Part shown: positions 35,201-47,102 of the stretch, in pieces | Layout of the letters: the number at the start of each line of letters is the position of its first letter | Numbering within the stretch: the first letter of the stretch is position 1 | Source: Liolophura sinensis | Lineage: Eukaryota; Mollusca; Polyplacophora; Chitonida; Chitonidae | NCBI RefSeq assembly: GCF_032854445.1 | Contig: NC_088300.1 | Span: 63,092,984-63,156,983 of the forward strand | Direction: 5' to 3' | Length of the DNA: 64,000 bases | Program-made: the position numbers and the translations under genes | Notes under the pieces: model-generated | The model's database searches: none | The model's input: only the letters and a program-made list of their open reading frames with translations | What the model was told of the DNA's origin: nothing

Positions 35201-36722
35201 ATGCAGTTATTTAATCCCAGAGTTCTTTTCAATCGCTGATGTTTACTATTAACATTCATTCTAAACATAATCGTTGACTTAATGCTGTGGCGTAGCATCT
35301 AATCTCAATGATAAAGTACTGACAATACAATGAATAGTATCTGTCGACATATATGCATACAACTTCGCATTCCATTTATACCAGTACCTATAGAATCTGT
35401 GTCGATTCTGTCGCTCATTCTGACTGGCCTGGTGCGGCGTAATGTGAGACAGAGCTAGGGCCGGATTTTTCCCGAGGACACGCGGAGGAATCATCGTCCG
35501 TCCGATCGATGGAGCTGTGAACAGTTTGGAGGTTTCTCTGACAAACGCCAAAGTCATCAATCAGTGTAATCGGCCCAGGTAACGGTCAGCTACTCGATTA
35601 GACCGTAAGTAGATTGCCACAGTCGTTCTCGATCTCGCCTCGAGGCACACCGGTTACCTACGCTCGTAGAGCGCTCTATAGATTACCGTGAACGCTTCCA
35701 GCGCACATATAGGGTACCCATAGGCAATTTGAGCAATTGGGTCCAAGATTTGCCGCCGAAATGAGTGCTGGTGAACTGATTGATCAGTATATAACATTGT
35801 ATTCTGTTGTTGCGCTATAAATTTCTATCGTGTTATTTTATATCTATTTGAAATATATCAGAATTTTGTCTGTTTCACATAAAATAGAAAACTTTTTACC
35901 TTGGGTTATCCCCAACCATCTTGATGTTTCCAAGGTGACAAAATGTTATGATTTCACCTCCAACATCGTCACGTAAAGTATTTTTTTTATATGTTCTGGA
36001 GAAAAGTGCAAGCTGTGTGTGGTAATATGGAATGGCACCACACGGCACGGCCTTCTGTCAGTATAGCTGACAGAGTGACCCCTAGATAGTGGTGCTAAGC
36101 CACGGACAGATCCCTCAGTAAGAGTCCTTTCAAGGTCGTGTCACATTCAGTATATAGCTTCGGGGGAGTTTACACCAATATATGCCGCGCTACAGATCAC
36201 CCTTGTAAACGAGTAACATTACAACTTATACAACATCGATCCCTTATATTTGGTAAATACAGTTAAACTGCAGTATATTGCTATTTCGAAGGTTCTGGTA
36301 TCACTGACAGAGACTTAGTATTTGCACGAGACATAGAACATGGCTAACATGATGAAAAACTTGAATAAACATATACATGTATCCGTAGTAAAATCATGCC
36401 ATACACATTTATTTATATAATCGATTGTTGTTTAACGTGAGTCGACCTTTGGCAAGTTACTGACAAACTTTCCCACGTATGACCGACGCAAATTTACACA
36501 CCACACTGGTGGGAGACAGGTGGTCTTCAGCGAAGGTAAAAACGTGCAAACCGCCATACACGAGCTGCGCCCTGCAATTCGAACCAGCAGCCTGCAATTT
36601 TCCCACCGATCCAGTTCCCGCTCTCCTCTTGTCACATATAACAATATAGTTCAGATATTTAACAGTTTGAGATGGATTAAAATGTTATGCGGCCACGATA
36701 CTATTAGTTCATTTATGGACTA
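32293..36722. other. Receptor 5' flank and unannotated DNA
   Basis: This holds the upstream side of the receptor gene. A GC-richer segment at 33470-33560 includes GCGCGCAGAGCG and an AP-1-like ATGACTCAGTCAG at 33551-33563, a possible but unproven regulatory stretch. The 222-codon open frame at 32380-33048 on the plus strand begins at TTG and lacks recognised domains. Its first Met is more than 70 codons in. No other feature is visible. Confidence 0.45.
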
Positions 36723-37746
36723 TGTTATGTATGACTATTTAACGTCTTCATGTACTGTTAGTCTGCGGACCTTTGTGTTATATGTTATAAGCATAACAGG
36801 CCCTGTTATATATGTACAGCGCGGACCTGGCCGAAAGCACCTTGTTCAATGCTCTGTTTATTTAACTGGCTATTCATTGGCTGTTAATTCTGTGTCTAAG
36901 AATAGTTGAATCCACCTGGCACGTATATAAGCCGTGTTTTCTGTGCAGAGAGGAGGGTATTTTGCTGCATCCACTGGGAGCCAGGAGAGTGTGCTACGCT
37001 CTCGTATCGAGTCCATTGTATTTATATGAGCTGGTGATGCCAGTTTCATTTGGGAGGACAGATTTTTTAGGCCGGCACCGTTTGTGTACCACAGTTGTAC
37101 TGATGTCTGGTTCATGTGAATTTCTGCGGAAGTCACGTTTATTGGTGTTCGGATCTTTATTATGATTATACAGTGTTGACTGTGTAATTTGTTTAACACG
37201 CTGACCTCACCTGACCGACAAGGTCGTCAAGGACTCTAAACTGAAGTTTTCAGTTTTGCAAAGGACGTTCGTTCTGCCACATGGTGACATTACTCTACGT
37301 CTCTGAACGGCTCGTTTGTGAGCTTCTGCGGGAGCTGTGACTGATCTAAAGTGGATTATACCTCCATGCCTGTATTTACCCTGTGTTGTGCTCTGCGGGT
37401 GTGACGTCATTCAAAGGCTTGACTGTTCCAGTTCTGTGTAACCTGTGTACTGTGTTCGCGTTCGCTATCCTGGCGAAGTACCTGTCTAGGACAATTTGTG
37501 ACTTGTGTGAATTGTGTGTTTATCCCATGGTCTTTACGTTGGATCTCCTGGAACACGTTCCTTGGGATGAAAAGGTGAACTGGAAACTTTTAAAGACCGG
37601 TAATACTGATGTGTATGTTTTTGATGTTGTTGTTGTTGAACTGTCTGTAAAACTGTACGTCTCATTTTATATATATAAAGCAGTGTTTACATTGTAATAT
37701 TGAGTCACTGAGTCTGTTTTCTGTTGCTGTTTTTAATACCGTAACA
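36723..37746 (+). mobile_element. Candidate solo LTR of a retrotransposon
   Basis: Begins TGTTATGTATGAC and ends ATACCGTAACA, giving TG...CA termini, with the 4-bp repeat ACTA on each side (36719-36722 and 37747-37750). Internally there is a TATA-like CACGTATATAAGCC at about 36919 followed by a T/G-rich leader, as in LTR promoters. Length 1024 bp fits an LTR. No primer-binding site follows the right end and no gag or pol lies beside it, so it would be a solo LTR. A 4-bp match can occur by chance. Confidence 0.42.
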
Positions 37747-40700
37747 ACTACTGTATAGGATTCTCTAAGATTAATTTGTCTAGATTACTTTATAGAGTTT
37801 TCTAGACTAGCCTATAGACAAATCTATATACCTTGTAGGCATAATTTATATAATAATCAAAATACGTCTGCAAAATGAAATCAGTTGTACAAATTAAACT
37901 GGCCCCGAAGGTTCTTTTTCTCTGCAAAATTCCATACAATGAATCAGTTGATCGTTTAATTTATCATTAAACCAAACACCGGGCCAACCAGATAAGCAAT
38001 CTTCTAAGATAGTATGAAGTTTATCAAACTTTTTCCAGATTCTGGAGAGTTGCATAAAGTTTGCTTAAATCTTCTGATGGTTAAAAGCAGCTAAGTATAC
38101 GTCATTTGAAAGAGAGTTAAGCACTGCCCAAAAAAATACACATGTAGTTGGATTTCTTTTTTTTCAAATGAGTAAGATGCATTCGACATATTAGATTTCA
38201 GTTGTGACCAATGACATTATCATATTACCCATTTTTTACTTAACATACTATGCAGGCTTTCGCATTAAAATACATATAAATTTATTTGCTAAAAATACAT
38301 TCGTCGAATGGATCTTGAAGCGAGTTATTGAGAGCGAAAAAATAGGGATATAACGTCACTGATAAACTCTGAATAGCATTGGCCATCTTAGAATCCGATT
38401 TTTAAAAAGCATTTTAATCTGTATAAAAATTCTAATTAAGAAGAAATGGTGTGTTTTTGAGGAAACCGTTTAATGGTCTTTCATCTCATACATTATTCAT
38501 TGTACTGTTTTCTTTGCCTTGAATTATTCAAGGTCTGTATATGTAAGAATTTACCATAACTGCAAGTAGGCCATTATCAAGGACTCTCAAACAAAGTATT
38601 TGCTGCTTCCTCGAGAAAAACGTGGCGTCGACTCAGAGCATTATCAAAATAACAGCATTCGGTTTGCTGTGCTATAGTGGGAAGCCTTTCTCACTTTAAC
38701 AAAAACTTCGGTCTGTAAAGTTGTACGGCCTGTTGTTCGTCCTTTCCTTATTTGCGACGACGTTTTCTGGGAAACCGGTTATATATTACTCATGAATTGC
38801 AACAGAGCAATAATTATTGATTCAAGTTGCACCAGAGTCACCATGCATTACGGGGAAATAAGTATCTCATGAAACACGTATGGTCTAGATATACTGAAAT
38901 GTTATTCTAAGCGAAAACACATCAAATCTTTGTAAATCTGAGACTAAAAGTTTATAGCGTCGGTTAGATTTGGGGATCCATGCAATTGATTTAGCACGGC
39001 ACCGTTAGATCACCAGATGAACACGTCATCAACTGCCACTAATGTTACAGACTGTAAAAAAGAATTTGCACGCCAGTGAATGTTGATATGAATTGTCAAT
39101 AGCTTTTAGTTATGTTCAATTTGATGTTACCTATTTTGGGCTAATATTTGCATGGTCTATATATGAGCACGGTTAATGGAACCACAATAGTAAACTTGTT
39201 TATTTATGCATAATAAATTCTACCAGTAAACAAATGCACAGGGATCCCGATAGAGAACAAGTTGATTTCACAGGGAAAATGAGAGATAGGTTCCAATCAA
39301 ACAGGTTGTAAATTTTTTCGAATTTCTTCTATTGCCCTTAAACCCTGCATTTTTCGATACATTTACACACTCTTCGGTTTTATTAAATACATCATTTTCT
39401 ATACGTCTTCGTCCGCAGCGTCTAGCTCTCCTGTGTCATATCTATTACAAAGTTGTCTGCCAGTATACACTATATAGGCTACGTATTTACGGGTGTGAAA
39501 CGACTAACTACGTAAATAGTGCATGGATTTTGTTTGTGTCAAAAGCTGGCAGGGAAATGATGGTTCTGCAATAAGAAGAAGTAAAGACAGTGCTCTGTCG
39601 AAAACGGCATGCAAATCCCCATTATCTTCCTGATGGAAGAGGACAAATGTAACTCCAGACATTTCAGCACTAAGGTGGGGATTGTGTTTCGCTGATCTTT
39701 TGGAACATACATAATTTGTATTTTTAACGGCGTCGAAAAGAGGGAGGCCCGATATGTACTCCAACGGGCTTTGGATGTATTTTGCCAAAAACGGGTAAAT
39801 GGACACGCTTACATAAAATAGTGTCACCTGCCTAAAATGCTCTTTAAACTATCAGGATGGCATATTTCATATGTATTCCATAAAAAAAAACTACTGGGAT
39901 TTTGCCATTATACCCTGTCAAGATTTGTAACTGCCATGTCCAAGATATCAGTCTCCAACAGAATAGACACGGTTTGGGGTCCTAAACATTTAGGAACCAC
40001 GTTGTAACACTGGATGGCTATTGAGCTGAATGAGAAATGAAATCTTCGGCCGACAAGAAAACTATACGAATACTTCCATTTTGTTCACTTGCTTCATGAA
40101 GCATTGGGGATATTACAAATGCAAATGAGGGAATACAAAATCATCAGGGAATATGAATAAGACACGTTCCAGACATATTTCCTTCCGGACCTAATAGTTG
40201 AGGACATTTTTTTACCGCCTGACTTGTAATTTTTACAATATTATATTATGCTTGAAACTCATATTACTTTTCACAGGCACGTTCCGGTATATTAATACCT
40301 CGTGATGAGCAGAAGATCTGGTAATGTACGCACGTGATGCAAGCTCGGCCCATGGAGAAGTAACGACTTTAACGTGACATATGTCTAAAGAACTGGTTGA
40401 CGGGTCGTGATAAGCCGCTGGTCGAACTCTCGTGGTCGCAAAGACGGCCAGATTCCGATCAATCCGTGTTTCAGGAGGCCCGCTGCTTCGGGCAATCCAG
40501 ATACATTTTCTATACTTAGATGTCGCACTTTTCCCCAGTCTTGGTGGATTGGACCAGTCAGACGAAACGCCATAAGATTCTGAACTCCAGAAGTAAATAG
40601 ACGGCACTACACAATCCGCAGCTGAATGAATTTTATCGCATAAACTCTCTAGCCCAGATATTAATATGAAGAAAAAGTCAACAGTTCTTCTCAGACATTA

Positions 40701-41398
40701 CAGCGATTGCATCGATCGCAAGCATGTTGCTATTTGCCCACACCGATTTTCCCTGCATTACCTCATCTATATGAGTTATAGTTTTTTGGCAAAGATTCCC
40801 ATTTCAAGGAATTTTGTTTTTCTCATTGGATGTTCAGCTGAAGAGATACGTTAATCTGCGAGATCGGAGAAGGTATCATTAACAGTGGCTAGTCGCCTTT
40901 ATCACCCAAGCCAAACAATCTGTATTATCTCGAACAAAGCTTTCCAGTTAACTGACTACGCAGAGTGACATAATACGGTTCTGCTTATGCTGCAAAATTT
41001 GTCCGACTCTGCTATACACAGAGGATTTGTTCTGAGAATCAATCTGCCAGAATCTTTATCTAATCAGCCACATAACTCACCTCCGTCTACTATGGAGCTG
41101 ATCAAATTGTTTTCCTCTCGTCTTATTTCACGCAGCTAATTTCCACATTTCTTTTTCAAGGAGTCCGAATCAGTCATGCAGCCTGGTTGGCATGTTAGCG
41201 CAAATCATAAGTGCTGGCGAATGTCCAGTATTTGTGTAAAAGAGAAGGCAAAATTGTTTGAAAGATGATAAAACAAATATTACATGCTGCATCGTCTTTC
41301 CTGATGTTTGTGCCATATTTATCCGTCACTTGTTAATCACATATGTTCATTAAAACATGAATTAAGAAACACCAACTGTTCCACAACCTGGTGTAATG
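37747..41398. other. Unannotated AT-rich non-coding DNA
   Basis: No gene or repeat family member was recognised. Short ORFs at 39332-39827 and 40233-40607 overlap on both strands and lack domain features. Confidence 0.5.
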
Positions 41399-41530
41399 TT
41401 AATTTATTATAAACCTAGATTTCATAAGAAACCTACAAAGTAAGAATTTTGAATTCCAGTGTGTTGCCCCATCTCCTCCAAACATAAAAACCAATTCAAC
41501 TCTTTCTTGTACTGTTAGTTTATTAGCCAT
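41399..41530 (-). pseudogene. Possible transposase N-terminal fragment
   Basis: From the ATG at 41530 the minus strand encodes 43 residues starting MANKLTVQERVELVFMFGG. This looks like the first helix of the helix-turn-helix region that opens many mariner-like transposases. The repeat of the motif ends there and the frame degenerates. Upstream on the same strand lies CAGTGTCCCAGAAGTCGTG (about 41629-41611), which could be a transposon end. No partner end was found. Confidence 0.35.
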
Positions 41531-41673
41531 AATTAACTTAATTAAGAGAGAAAAAAAAATTAAAATCAGTATTAAATCTGAAACACAGAAAAAAATGAAA
41601 ATCAAGATGGTGCACGACTTCTGGGACACTGTATATTAGATTGACCATATGTTCATAAATTAAGGAACAGGCA

Positions 41674-41710
41674 ATTTATTTATTTGTCTGGAGTTTTACG
41701 CCGAATTTCA
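41674..41710 (-). mobile_element. Short SINE 3' tail fragment
   Basis: AATTTATTTATTTGTCTGGA followed by GTTTTACGCCGAATTTCA, the tail and start of the SINE core in reverse. Confidence 0.6.
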
Positions 41711-42073
41711 TAAAAAAAGAAGAAAACAGATCCGCTACTTGAAGAACAAGATAAGGAAGCAGGTGCTAATAGGGTATAAGTATGGCATAAAGTCTTTTAT
41801 TAGAGATTAAACGAGGAAGCCAGATCTGCATAATGATAAACAAAGGAGGAAGCAGATACGCAAATGTTACAAGCAGACAGATCTTCATCAAGAAAACTGA
41901 TGTTCGTCGCGATAAGCAACGCTGTAAAAACTAATCTGTTAAACTGACAGATTACTGCTCCTTTCTGAGTGATGGCAGAATAGATTATATAAGTTATTGC
42001 TACAAACAGTTTTATTGTAAACATGTAAGAAAAACTTGTTTCTGCTTTTCCAACAGAATACCCTTTGTGTAAT

Positions 42074-42112
42074 GAGGTAACTGTCGTCGCTGCTCTGGTC
42101 TTACTCTCTGTG
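42074..42112 (+). repeat. Dispersed repeat R, 3' end fragment
   Basis: GTCGTCGCTGCTCTGGTCTT plus ACTCTCTGTG match the 3' end of the R copy at 63072-63310 almost exactly. Confidence 0.72.
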
Positions 42113-42197
42113 AGGGCCGAAGCCGCAAGGTCAAAAGTGTATAAAACGATAAAGTTAGTGTGTAAGACTTGCACAGTGTTTACAAAACACCATAGTG

Positions 42198-42985
42198 ATG
42201 CCACGACTGACTCCAGAATAAGGCGAGAGGGCCCTGGGTATGGTGGCTATGAGAGCCACTCATTATGGTATTGCAAGAACTTTTGACTGTTCTCGTGTGA
42301 CCGTTATAAATCTGATGCAGCGATACAGGCATACAGGACAGACCTTAGGCCAAAAACAGGCAGACCTTGTATAACCACGCCCAGGGAAGACCGTTACTTG
42401 CGTGCCTTGCATCTGCAAAACCGCTTCCTGACTGTGATGTCATCCTCGCCGAGTGCGTTAGATCACTGACTCAGTCGGCAGACAGTGTCAAAGAGACTTC
42501 GGGATCACGGAATCCGGGCTTATCGACCATTCAGAGGGCAGTTATTGACCAACATCGTCGTCAGAGGTTGAGGTGCGCCCCAATTGTACGACGTTGACTG
42601 CGACGTGATTGGCAACGGGTCGAATTAACAGATGAAAGCCGCTTCTGTCGAAGAGGCGAAAGAACGGCCCAAGATTGCGTTCAGGAGCTGGTATCGTATG
42701 GTGGTGGGGGAGTAATGGTATGGGGAGGGATTTGTGGACAGGAACGGACACCACTGGTCATCATCGATACAAATTTAACAGCTCGGCGTTACATGGATGA
42801 CATTTTACGTCCGATTGATCTGCCCTTCCTTTGCCAGCATCCATGTGGTGTTCTTTACCAGCATGCCAGAGTCTATACAGCTCGAGTCGTGCAGAACTTC
42901 CTTCAAGCCAACGACATCAACGCCTTACCACGGCCTGCACGTTCCCGAGACATGTCTCCCATGTGTCGGAGAATGTTTGCATGAA
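42198..42985 (+). pseudogene. Tc1-type transposase relic, heavily decayed
   Basis: It starts with ATG at 42198 and MPRLTPE, then a TAA at 42219-42221. Beyond that one reads HYGIARTFDCSRVTVINLMQ (helix-turn-helix), KTGRPCITTPREDRYLRALH (linker), then in other frames LTDESRF with the first catalytic Asp, VMVWGGICGQERTPLVII and ARVYTARVVQNFLQANDIN. The second catalytic Asp has been replaced in a YQHARVYTARV context. The region of the final Glu is truncated after RDMSP. It is a different, older lineage than the element at 1711-3262. No inverted repeats were found. Confidence 0.88.
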
Positions 42986-43021
42986 TTGAAGCAAGGGATG
43001 GCCTTACTCACGTGACTGGAC

Positions 43022-43035
43022 ATCAAACTGAAATG
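43022..43035 (+). repeat. Target-site duplication, left copy
   Basis: ATCAAACTGAAATG, repeated exactly at 43309-43322 on the other side of the SINE. Confidence 0.93.
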
Positions 43036-43308
43036 GGGGCCTCCGTGGCTCAGTTGGTTATCGCGCTAGCACAGCGTAATGACCCAGGAGTCTCTCACCA
43101 ATGCGGTCGCTGTGAGTTCAAGTCCAGCTCATTCTGGCTTCCTCTCCCGCCGTACATGGGAAGGTCTGCCGTCAACCTGCGGATGGTCGTGGATTTCCCC
43201 CGGGCTGTGCCCGGTTTCCACCCACCATAATGCTGAGCGCCGTCATATAAGTGAAATATTCTTGAGTACGGCGTAAAACACACATCAAATAAATAAATAA
43301 ATAAATAA
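43036..43308 (+). mobile_element. Full-length tRNA-derived SINE
   Basis: This is the best copy in the window. The tRNA-like head has an A box TGGCTCAGTTGG (43046-43057) and a B box GAGTTCAAGTCC (43114-43125), the internal RNA polymerase III promoter. The GGCTTCCTCTCCCGCC block, the GGATGGTCGTGG block and the CCACCATAATGCTGA block follow. The 31-nt core (about 43238-43268) and an AATAAATAAATA tail come last. Perfect 14-bp flanking repeats show precise insertion. The layout resembles the tRNA-headed SINEs (for example RUDI-type V-SINEs) reported widely in molluscs. Assignment to a named family needs a library comparison. Confidence 0.96.
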
Positions 43309-43322
43309 ATCAAACTGAAATG
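43309..43322 (+). repeat. Target-site duplication, right copy
   Basis: ATCAAACTGAAATG, identical to 43022-43035. Confidence 0.93.
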
Positions 43323-43569
43323 TCGATTGCTTTTACCGCATCCCCAGTTGGGCACATGTGATGACTATATGCTGTACATTCCCTTACTTTGGACGTGGAT
43401 GACCTAAACATGTTGTTGTTTTCAATATATTACATTTGAGGCACTTGTTGTTTTGTATTATTACAAATTTGGGCAATTAAATTTAAATTTAACAGATAAT
43501 AATATTTAGGGTGAAGCGAGGTATGTTTATACTAACATAGTACAACAGGGGTAAGGCATATGGGATTGA

Positions 43570-43850
43570 AGGAAGAAATCTGCATTGTGATCAACTAGCC
43601 GACAGAGCGCATACTAACATGATCTTAGGGAAGTAGGATCTTCATCCTATTGAAGGGAGAAAACTGATCTGGATCAGGATGAACAAGTTGAGGAAACAGA
43701 TACTAACATAATCTTGAAGAAGTAAAATCTTCATCAGGCAATGACGGAAGAAAACTAATCTGGATCGGGATGAACAAGTTGAGGAAACTTTTAATATAAC
43801 ATCGTATAGGGCAGAAATCAGATCCTCTTTAGCGATCAAAGAAAAGAAAC
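43570..43850 (+). repeat. Tandem repeat of about 90 bp, three units
   Basis: Units start at about 43570, 43655 and 43745. Shared text includes GGAAGAAAACTAATCTGGAT, GATGAACAAGTTGAGGAAAC, ATACTAACATAATCTTGAAG and GATCTTCATC-like blocks. A looser relative lies at about 41800-41900. No coding function is visible. Confidence 0.75.
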
Positions 43851-44185
43851 ATTTAGAAGTTGAGCTAGGGAAGATATTTTTGCAGTTTTGGGTAATAAGT
43901 TACCCAGCAATGTTTTAATGCTAATAATCCACATCATATATTGGGGATGGGCAGGCGTCCAATGACATCAACAAACAGGGAATATAGAGGGATTGAAACG
44001 ACATCCAAAAGGCATGAAAGAAAGCAAAGGAGTATCCCCAAAGTTGTTGGAAAACAAGTTTTTTCCAGAGAGGAAATGGATAAAAGTGGGGAACGTAAAG
44101 AGAATTTCGCAAAAGGGAAGGTGACATATTTGGGGAACAGGGAGAAGAAAGAAAGGGAATAAAATTTAATTAAGACGTACGCTCA

Positions 44186-44465
44186 GACCAGTGTTACAGC
44201 TGGCAAATGGTCACACGTATCCGGCGAAATTCGGTTTCTTGTTAGTTTACCTCTGTCATGGTTTCATTCTAACTATTCATGTAAATGCATAAATAGTACC
44301 AAATTACACGTCCCCTAGAACCATAGCTTAGGCAGAAATACGTAAAAAAAATCCTTGTTAAATGAGAGAAAAACCAGAGCAGCAACGACAGTGTGGTAGC
44401 TGACAAATGGTCACACGTAACCAATTAAAGGTGGCCTCCTGTCAATTTACCAAAATTACCACTAA
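44186..44465 (-). repeat. Dispersed repeat R, reverse copy plus partial second copy
   Basis: 44186-44340 holds CAAATGGTCACACGTATCC, TTAGTTTACCTCTGTCATGG and ACCATAGCTTAGG. 44371-44465 restarts the unit with CCAGAGCAGCAACGACAGTG and TGGTCACACGTAACC. Both are in reverse orientation to the copies at 7249 and 63072. Confidence 0.8.
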
Positions 44466-45059
44466 TATGTTATTCACGGGAAATCGCTTCCACAAATGTA
44501 TGGATGAATCTATGGTTCACAAATGGTTATACCAGCCTTCAGAATAGCATGCTTTGATATGTGTGAAGGATATACAATAGAAAACTTACAGTTTTTGAAT
44601 ACTGAAGGGAACAGATTACAAGAAAATAGAGAAGGATGCGAGTGATTGGAAGAGATCCCCATGCAAGAGAAGAGGGGGGGGGGGAGCAGGCAAATATAGT
44701 GGACAAGTTTATAAACAAATCACATTGTTCAAATTGAAATTATTTTTAATATATATGCTTTTAATGGTTTTCCCATTGTAGAATTATAGTGCTTATGCTT
44801 ATACTCCCCATTGACAGCTTTTAACACAGCCGGTTTGAGTCTCTAGATTAAATTACCTGCATCTCTCAGACTACTGGCGTCTTTGTTAATCATACTCCAG
44901 GCATACCGAACGGAGACTCATTCAAAGTCTTTCAACCACAGCCAAATGCAATAAGCAAGCAATGTGTGCAACACACGTGATTTCACCGTTAAAATCATGT
45001 GAGGCTGTGTCAAGTTTGTCTAACGTTGTCCTGCTTGAATAACACCCCTGAATGAACAT
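44466..45059. other. Unannotated DNA with a G run
   Basis: An 11-base G run occurs at 44674-44684. No gene is visible. Confidence 0.5.
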
Positions 45060-45759
45060 CTGCAGCCTTTGTGTGTACTCATATTATGTTTATTTGTGAC
45101 TGCAATGTAAGGGAATCTAATGTAATGTAATAGAATCATAAGATTAAACTGTTTTACGTTAATATGTTTATATGAGGCTTATGACCGTGTCTTCTGTTGC
45201 ATAACATATACATTATAAGGAAAAGACTGCTAAAAAGCGAAGTAGGCAGCACTTAACTGACCACTTAAAACTATGGACAAAGATATTTTAATTCATTTTT
45301 TTTCTCAGATTTTTGTGAAAAGAGTTAAAGGCGCTCAAACATTTGAATTATAAGGTGGGCTTTATGGACCATACTATCAGAGATTAGGAATTCTGACGAC
45401 ACAGGAATATTATCCAACTCTAATCACAACACTGAATGTAGGGACTCTTTTTACCTATGAGTTAAAGACAACTTAAATAATGTCCCCAAAAGATCCTTCC
45501 TTCCAGTAAACATCAGGAAAAAAGGTGATGGCTCATAAAGCCCACCATGGTATTTATATATCTGAATGCCTTTCAACGCTCTTAAATAAATATAAGAAAA
45601 ATAAATGAAAGTCTTTGATCGCATAGTTTTGAGTTGTGTGTATGATGAACCTCACTTCATATGTTAGCTTTCTTTCACTTTAGGCAAATTGCTGTTGTAA
45701 TTGTCCTGTACAGTGAATATGGATCATGTAACGTTCTGGTCCTGCCATTGTTTACGATG

Positions 45760-45890
45760 ACCCAATCGGAGGCACTCAAGACACTTGTCAAACTCCTGAC
45801 AAAGGTCGGTGGTTTACTCCGAGCTCTCCGATTTTCTCCAGCCATAACCCTGGTAAGTCTCCTTTCAACGGCATTTGGAAGTTGAGTTGG
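45760..45890 (+). mobile_element. Old SINE-like body fragment in B1
   Basis: AAAGGTCGGTGGTTTACTCC, TCTCCGATTTTCTCCAGCCA and TAACCCTGG resemble the body of a tRNA SINE. The B2 equivalent at 54376-54445 ends in a clear SINE-type tail (ATCACGGCGTTAAATATCAA followed by TCAATCAATT). The 74-codon ORF here is part of this repeat. Confidence 0.5.
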
Positions 45891-46019
45891 ATTAAATAAC
45901 AATATATGTATATAAAATTGGATGGTTTGATAGCAGTATTAGTACTTATACCGAAACATTGCTCACTGACTGACTAGAAGTTGTGATCCATGTATTGTTA
46001 TGTAGGCTTGATTACTGAA

Positions 46020-46990
46020 ACTGGTTTAAGCACAGAGTTAAGTATCAATCAGTTCAGATATTTATTTCAGATAACAGTTATTGCTACCTTTGACTCTAGA
46101 GTCGTCACGAAGAATGGTGCTCATCTGATGTAGGTAAATCCTTTCTGAGTGACGCTGTTGGCAATAGAGTCGTTTCCTTTGTCTGCATGTATTGTTAGTC
46201 TGCTTCTCAGCAGACCAGTAGATTTTCCATTCAAAATTCGTAGATGAATTCATCAGCCTCATTCATTGTAACGCTTTGTATAGCTGACTATTCCACAGAC
46301 AAAACAGTGAGGGAATCAATAACGAGAGACGTGTTTTATTTCTGAATTATACGATTACGATCAGGTAGAGACTGTTGGTGAAGGAATAGCAGTCTCTCTT
46401 TTCCGTTGTTCGTAGTATGCTATATACGGACAATCTCTGTCCTGATTTAACTCTGCCGATTGGATTAACCCTCGCCAATGTGGGGTGTCCGCGGCCTTTT
46501 GTCGCTGAAGGTTTGTATCCAGGTCGTCCACGTGGCTGGTGTCGGCCTGGCGGATTTACTAAGCGCATCTTGAGTCTCCCGATTTAACCCGTAATTTGCT
46601 GATGTCTATAAGGCCGCTACAATGCTGTCTGGCAGATCTGCTGTTCTTCGGTAGATGATTGAATTACAAAGTGATGACGTGCCTTTGGTCTGAATACAGA
46701 TAGGAAATTCTCTGAAATTCCGAGTCAGGGTTAATCTGATGGGGATATGTGATGGCCTCTCCATCAGACAGTACTGTTCTGCCACGACCTGGGCAGATAC
46801 ATGGGTAAATTGAGGACAAACTCAGACACGAGGTTCAAAAACGTTCTAATGAGGCTATATGCTGCACTCAGAGTGTAATTGTGTCCTCATGCGCCTTGCT
46901 TCTCTGTCGATCACTTTTATACCTGTCACGATTTGCCATAACATTGCGCCATAATCAGCTTCTTTGGTAACCATGTTGTAGTCAAGGGTT
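46020..46990. repeat. B1 core block, near-identical to B2
   Basis: Differs from 54712-55740 only by scattered substitutions and small indels, about 95-97 percent by eye, while the rest of B has diverged further. It contains no recognised protein. The 73-codon minus-strand frame at 46347-46568 (MRLVNPPGRHQPRGRPGYKP start) is open in both copies but has no known domain. Confidence 0.85.
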
Positions 46991-47102
46991 TGTGCGTTTT
47001 TTCTCCCTGTAGGAAAATCAGACATGCCAAATTTCCGTTCCCTTCAGTACTTTGCTCTTCCCACATTCGGTATCATCTAAGCTAGATGTGTAGTACACGA
47101 AA

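Noticed and set aside
36409-36500. Additional SINE fragment
   Set aside because: TTTATTTATATAATCGATTG and TTTCCCACGTATGACCG resemble parts of the SINE, but the core and block order are not convincing.
36520-37697. ORFs of 104-129 codons at 36520-36909 and 37383-37697
   Set aside because: Both start at non-ATG codons and overlap the candidate LTR. No protein resemblance is visible.
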